Under the pieces are notes generated by a model. It had not been told where the DNA came from, searched no databases, and was given only the letters and a program-made list of their open reading frames with translations. Made by a program: the position numbers and the translations under genes. A stretch of DNA of 9,247 nucleotides from CAVVDT01 sp964568825 (GTDB lineage Bacteria; Pseudomonadota; Alphaproteobacteria; Rhizobiales; Aestuariivirgaceae): NCBI GenBank assembly GCA_964568825.1, contig CAZMSA010000148.1, positions 1 through 9,247 of the forward strand. Reading direction: 5' to 3'. Positions 7,251 to 9,247 of the stretch are shown piece after piece; the stretch's first letter is position 1, and each line of letters starts with the position of its first letter.

Positions 7251-7277
7251 AAGGCCCCGCACGCGGGGCCTTTTCTT
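7251..7277 (+). terminator. Rho-independent terminator
   Basis: GGCCCCGC (7253-7260) pairs with GCGGGGCC (7263-7270), giving a 7-8 bp all-GC stem followed by TTTTCTTT. The T-tract lies on the plus strand, so it ends rightward transcription from the region of the first small peptide gene. Confidence 0.85.
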
Positions 7278-7305
7278 TGCCCCCGGGCGCAATGTCCCGC
7301 CTCTC

Positions 7306-7365
7306 ATACCAAAGCAAGCCATTATTGACCCATCTGATGGAGTCAATAATGGCTTGCTTTGGTAT
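7306..7365. repeat. 60-bp palindromic element with perfect 24-bp arms
   Basis: The arms 7306-7329 (ATACCAAAGCAA...TTGAC) and 7342-7365 (GTCAA...TTGCTTTGGTAT) are exact reverse complements over 24 bp. The 12-nt centre contains CCATC-T-GATGG, so the fold continues almost to the tip. The arms are clearly more AT-rich than the surroundings. No T-tract follows on either side, so it is not a standard terminator, and I see no target-site duplication at its ends. It sits between the terminator at 7277 and the second motif copy at 7382. Confidence 0.9.
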
Positions 7366-7381
7366 CACTCGATGAACACCA

Positions 7382-7401
7382 GATGAACGCGGCATTCAGC
7401 C
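7382..7401 (+). promoter_or_regulatory. Copy 2 of motif GATGAACG-N3-CATTCAGCC, a candidate operator
   Basis: It matches the site at 6868-6887 at 17 of 20 positions with the same spacing (N3 is CGG here). An additional GATGAAC at 7371-7377 lies exactly 11 bp upstream, one helical turn, suggesting tandem binding on one DNA face. The site ends 73 nt before the ATG of the 65-aa peptide gene. Confidence 0.5.
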
Positions 7402-7474
7402 TGGGTTCGAGAAGCATCCGTTATGGTCATCGTCAAGTTTGGAGCCCACCTTATCGCCTGCCGGAGACGCCGTT

Positions 7475-7672
7475 ATGATGACCCGCCTCGCTATCCCCGT
7501 CCTGACCCTCGCTTTCCTGGCCGCCGGCGCCTTTGGCGTCACCCAGGCCGGGTTCGACGCTGACGGCAGCGCCGCCAACCGCGTCACCGTCGTCGCCAAG
7601 AATTCCCAATGGCCGCTCGCCGGCCACGTCACCAACGAGCCCTGCAAGGCCTCGGTGTGCTGGGAGATCTGA
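7475..7672 (+). CDS. Small putatively secreted peptide with two cysteines (65 aa), unrecognised family
   Basis: The 65-residue product starts with a convincing Sec signal peptide (MMTRLAIPVLTLAFLAAGAF) and likely cleavage after Ala25 (VTQA). The predicted mature part has about 40 residues, starts GFDADGSAANRVTVVAKNSQ and ends HVTNEPCKASVCWEI. Cys57 and Cys62 could form a disulfide in the periplasm. ATG 7475 has GGAG (7463-7466) 8 nt upstream; ATG 7478 is the alternative. Codons favour G or C in third position as in neighbouring genes, supporting real coding. The gene has its own upstream motif (7371-7401) and ends before a bidirectional terminator, so it is probably monocistronic. I recognise no family, and a function cannot be given. 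Confidence 0.7.
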   Translation: MMTRLAIPVLTLAFLAAGAFGVTQAGFDADGSAANRVTVVAKNSQWPLAGHVTNEPCKASVCWEI

Positions 7673-7710
7673 ACCCGATCCAGGGTTTCCGGCACCCCCC
7701 AACAACGAAG

Positions 7711-7733
7711 AAGGGCCCCATGAAGGGGCCCTT
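7711..7733. terminator. Bidirectional terminator between the 65-aa peptide gene (+) and the L,D-transpeptidase gene (-)
   Basis: AAGGGCCCC (7711-7719) and GGGGCCCTT (7725-7733) are perfect 9-bp arms around a 5-nt loop. On the minus strand the stem is followed by CTTCTTCGTTGTT, a moderate T-rich tail. On the plus strand the tail is poorer. It lies between two converging stop codons (7672 and 7764), as expected for a shared terminator. Confidence 0.8.
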
Positions 7734-7763
7734 GCTGTGTCTGCCAAACGCCTTCACGGGCAG

Positions 7764-8336
7764 CTATTGGACGATCACCTTGGCGCCGATCTTGACCCGG
7801 TTGTAGAGGTCGATGACGTTGTCGTTGGTCAAGCGGATACAGCCGCTCGACACCGCGGTGCCGATGGTCCACGGCTGCGCCGTGCCATGAATGCGGTAAA
7901 GCGAGTTACCCAGGTACATCGCCCTGGCGCCGAGCGGATTGCCTTCGCCGCCGGGCATGTAGGCGGGCACTGAAGGATCGCGGGCCCGCATCTCCGCGGG
8001 CGGATGCCAGTCGGGCCACTTCGCCTTGCGGGCGATATGTTCGGTTCCGTACCACTTGAAGCCGTCGCGTCCGACGCCGATGCCGTAACGCAGGGCCTTG
8101 CCGTTGCCTTCGATCAGGTACAAGAACTTGCGCCTTGTATAGATGATGATGGTGCCGGCAGCCTCGCTGGTGGGATAATCGACTTCCTGCTTGTTGTACT
8201 TGGAATCGAGACTCCAGGGTTGTGCCGAGAAGTTGTATCTGACCGAATTGATGGTCTGGTCTTCCGCCCTGGCGGCGTTGCCGCTTGCGCCGATGAGAAT
8301 CGCGGCTGCAAACAGCGCCAAAACAAGTCTATTCAT
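7764..8336 (-). CDS. L,D-transpeptidase (YkuD domain), exported
   Basis: This periplasmic enzyme is expected to form 3-3 cross-links in peptidoglycan or to attach proteins to it, using a catalytic cysteine. It has 190 residues with a Sec signal peptide (MNRLVLALFAAAILIGASG, cleavage after AARA near Ala24). The YkuD domain covers about residues 62-190. It starts GTIIIYTRRKFLYLIEGNGK and contains YGIGVGRDGFKWYG and PLGARAMYLG, then the active-site block RIHGTAQPWTIG and SSGCIRLTNDNVIDLY with His150 and catalytic Cys166. There is no LysM or other wall-binding domain, so it is a minimal single-domain form common in Rhizobiales. ATG 8336 is preceded by GGAG 9 nt away; the frame stays open far upstream without protein-like sequence. 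It ends at a shared terminator. Confidence 0.95.
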   Translation of the reverse strand: MNRLVLALFAAAILIGASGNAARAEDQTINSVRYNFSAQPWSLDSKYNKQEVDYPTSEAAGTIIIYTRRKFLYLIEGNGKALRYGIGVGRDGFKWYGTEHIARKAKWPDWHPPAEMRARDPSVPAYMPGGEGNPLGARAMYLGNSLYRIHGTAQPWTIGTAVSSGCIRLTNDNVIDLYNRVKIGAKVIVQ

Positions 8337-8505
8337 GCCTGCATCTCCGAATATACGCCCGCGAAGACCATTCATCGAGCGGGCCATAGAGCGCCACGCT
8401 TCGCGCCGTCCGTCAAGCCCGGCAAGGCCATTCTTGCAGGTCTGAGGGCATGAATTGGCACCGCCGTGACACATCTGCAACGGTTGACGCTGAGTCTGGC
8501 CCGCT

Positions 8506-8552
8506 AGCATGATGCCGAAAAGTGGATACCACTCTTCGGATAACATCATGCT
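8506..8552. repeat. Rhizobiales-type palindromic intergenic repeat
   Basis: AGCATGAT (8506-8513) and ATCATGCT (8545-8552) are perfect outer arms. Inside, CCGAAaAGTGG and CCACTcTTCGG form a second stem with one mismatch. From memory, elements with AGCATGAT outer arms and CCGAAAAGTGG/CCACTTTTCGG cores are among the commonest intergenic repeats of Rhizobiales (RIME-like mosaic elements). It lies upstream of the L,D-transpeptidase gene and carB. Confidence 0.8.
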
Positions 8553-8567
8553 CAACCTTCCAGAATC

Positions 8568-8615
8568 GATCAGCTTTGCTGCAATCGGGTGGAACCACCC
8601 GATCGCAGGCTGATC
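8568..8615. repeat. Second hairpin repeat adjoining the Rhizobiales palindrome
   Basis: ATCGGGTGG-AA-CCACCCGAT is a perfect 9-bp inner stem. TGC/GCA and the outer arms GATCAGC (8568-8574) and GCTGATC (8609-8615) extend it with small internal loops. It starts 16 bp after the palindrome at 8506-8552, and the two probably form one composite mosaic element. The tight AA loop and lack of a T-run argue against a terminator. Confidence 0.7.
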
Positions 8616-8665
8616 TGGCGGCGCCGGCAAATATGCTGTCAAGGCGGAAAACCCCACGTTTGGGC

Positions 8666-8693
8666 TTTGCCAACCGCGCGGCGATGGTATAAC
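8666..8693 (+). promoter_or_regulatory. Possible carB promoter
   Basis: TTTGCC (8666-8671) and TATAAC (8688-8693) are separated by 16 bp and resemble a housekeeping sigma-factor promoter. If used, transcription would start near 8700 and give carB a leader of about 317 nt containing the whole nested-repeat block. The -35 match is modest. Confidence 0.3.
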
Positions 8694-8736
8694 CACGCCG
8701 AAATTTGTGCCGGGGCGACCCCTTCGCCCCGCTCTG

Positions 8737-9004
8737 GGGCCTGTTGAGAATCACGGTTGTGGTGCCGGTTTGACAGGATTGGCTCAGATTTGCGGGGTTG
8801 AGGAGGAAAGACATGCTGGCATATTCGACGACGAAGCCGCGTGAAGATGGGCCAATCCTGTCAAATCCCGAAGGGACGTGGCCCATTTTGCCTCTGGACG
8901 TCACTTTGAGCGGCTTGAAGGGGTGGGCCCTACAGCGCCCCTCAAAGCTAGCCAGAGACAAAATGGGCCACGCCAGCGCCGCAACCGTGAATCTCAACAG
9001 GCCC
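8737..9004. repeat. 268-bp block of nested inverted repeats, order A(B B')(C C')A'
   Basis: Three arm pairs are nested. A (8737-8759, GGGCCTGTTGAGA...) matches A' (8982-9004) at 22 of 23 positions. B (8769-8783, TTTGACAGGATTGGC) and B' (8851-8865) are perfect over 15. C (8877-8897, CGTGGCCCATTTTG...) matches C' (8952-8972) at 20 of 21. Inside C/C', CTTTGAG (8904-8910) pairs with CTCAAAG (8941-8947). As RNA or single-stranded DNA this folds as a three-way junction. The terminal pair A/A' looks like the ends of a small transposon-like element, but no target duplication or transposase is seen. Confidence 0.85.
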
Positions 9005-9007
9005 TAA
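8813..9007 (+). CDS. Candidate 64-aa upstream ORF in the carB leader
   Basis: ATG 8813 is preceded by GAGGAGG (8800-8806) with 6-nt spacing, the best Shine-Dalgarno sequence in the window. The product begins MLAYSTTKPREDGPILSNPE, contains GTWPILPLDV and MGHASAATVN and ends LNRP. It has no signal peptide or membrane segment and matches no family I know. TAA 9005-9007 ends 9 nt before the carB ATG, so terminating ribosomes could reinitiate there. The ORF overlies repeat arms B', C, C' and A', so its sequence is partly dictated by those repeats (GPIL and WPIL come from related arms). It may be a leader ORF, a remnant of the repeat element's own coding sequence, or chance. Confidence 0.35.
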   Translation: MLAYSTTKPREDGPILSNPEGTWPILPLDVTLSGLKGWALQRPSKLARDKMGHASAATVNLNRP

Positions 9008-9016
9008 TCGGTTGGC

Positions 9017-9247
9017 ATGCCAAAAAGAACAGACATCAAGTCCATCCTGATCATCGGAGCAGGACCGATCGTGATCGGTCAGGCCTGCGAGTTCGACTAT
9101 TCCGGCACCCAGGCGGTCAAGGCGCTTAAAAGCGAAGGCTATCGCATCATCCTGGTCAATTCCAATCCGGCGACCATCATGACCGATCCCGACCTCGCCG
9201 ATGCCACCTATATCGAGCCCATCACCCCCGGAATGGTGGCCGCCATC
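9017..9247 (+). CDS. carB: Carbamoyl-phosphate synthase large chain CarB, N-terminal part (3' end outside window)
   Basis: CarB makes carbamoyl phosphate from bicarbonate, ammonia delivered by CarA from glutamine, and two ATP; the product feeds arginine and pyrimidine synthesis. The first 77 codons are visible. PKRTDIKSILIIGAGPIVIG and QACEFDYSGTQAVKALKSEG, followed by YRIILVNSNPATIMTDPDLA and YIEPITPGMVAAI, match the N-terminal biotin-carboxylase-like domain of CarB closely. The gene runs off the window; the whole protein is usually over 1000 residues. ATG 9017 is fixed by the conserved start but lacks a clear Shine-Dalgarno sequence (only GGTTGGC precedes it). It follows the candidate uORF by 9 nt and repeat arm A' by 12 nt. 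carA is not directly upstream. Confidence 0.97.
   Translation, partial: MPKRTDIKSILIIGAGPIVIGQACEFDYSGTQAVKALKSEGYRIILVNSNPATIMTDPDLADATYIEPITPGMVAAI

Noticed and set aside
8712..8729. GGGGCG/CGCCCC hairpin as a terminator before carB
   Set aside because: It has no T-tract on either strand and only a 6-bp stem. A small hairpin in GC-rich DNA is unremarkable.
8413..8997. 194-codon minus-strand open frame across the ldt-carB intergenic region
   Set aside because: It runs through the Rhizobiales palindrome, the second hairpin and all the nested repeats, has no protein-like pattern and crosses several unrelated repeat units.
8728..9012. Target-site duplication around the nested repeat block
   Set aside because: The bases just outside A (ending CTCTG) and A' (starting TAATC) do not match in any short direct repeat, so insertion cannot be shown from this sequence alone.

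Overview
The window looks like chromosomal DNA of a GC-rich alphaproteobacterium of the order Hyphomicrobiales (Rhizobiales). Three things point there: an AGCATGAT-type palindromic repeat (8506-8552) of a kind I know from many Rhizobiales genomes, a 'host attachment' family protein first described in rhizobia and agrobacteria, and the CarB N-terminus at the right end. A Devosia-like genus would fit, but that is a guess. Most of the window is housekeeping or metabolic genes. The unusual content lies between 6730 and 7680 and between 8500 and 9017.

Layout, left to right. The 3' end of a class III adenylate cyclase gene (+) meets a DUF1993-family gene (-) that is intact except for one in-frame amber codon. 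Divergent to it is an OafA/YrhL-type membrane acyltransferase (+), whose 3' end overlaps that of a host-attachment protein gene (-) by 41 bp. Divergent again is a ureohydrolase (arginase/agmatinase superfamily, +) with altered active-site motifs. Convergent to it is the molybdate transporter operon modA-modB-modC on the minus strand, with modB and modC overlapping by ATGA.

Upstream of modA are two very small plus-strand genes for putatively secreted peptides (28 and 65 aa). Each is preceded by the same motif, GATGAACG-N3-CATTCAGCC, 70-90 nt before its start. Between them lie a strongly structured segment, a rho-independent terminator and a 60-bp hairpin with perfect 24-bp arms. An L,D-transpeptidase gene (-) follows, sharing a bidirectional terminator with the second peptide gene.

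The last part is an intergenic region of about 680 bp (8337-9016) before carB (+, truncated by the window end). It holds the rhizobial palindrome, a second hairpin repeat, and a 268-bp block of nested inverted repeats arranged A(B B')(C C')A'. Inside this block is a 64-codon ORF with an excellent Shine-Dalgarno sequence, ending 9 nt before the carB ATG, which has no good ribosome-binding site of its own.

Functionally, ModABC imports molybdate, CarB makes carbamoyl phosphate for arginine and pyrimidines, the L,D-transpeptidase cross-links or decorates peptidoglycan, and the acyltransferase probably modifies an envelope glycan. Beyond the mod operon I see no larger pathway. The best candidates for something undescribed are the motif-linked peptide pair and the nested-repeat/uORF leader of carB.
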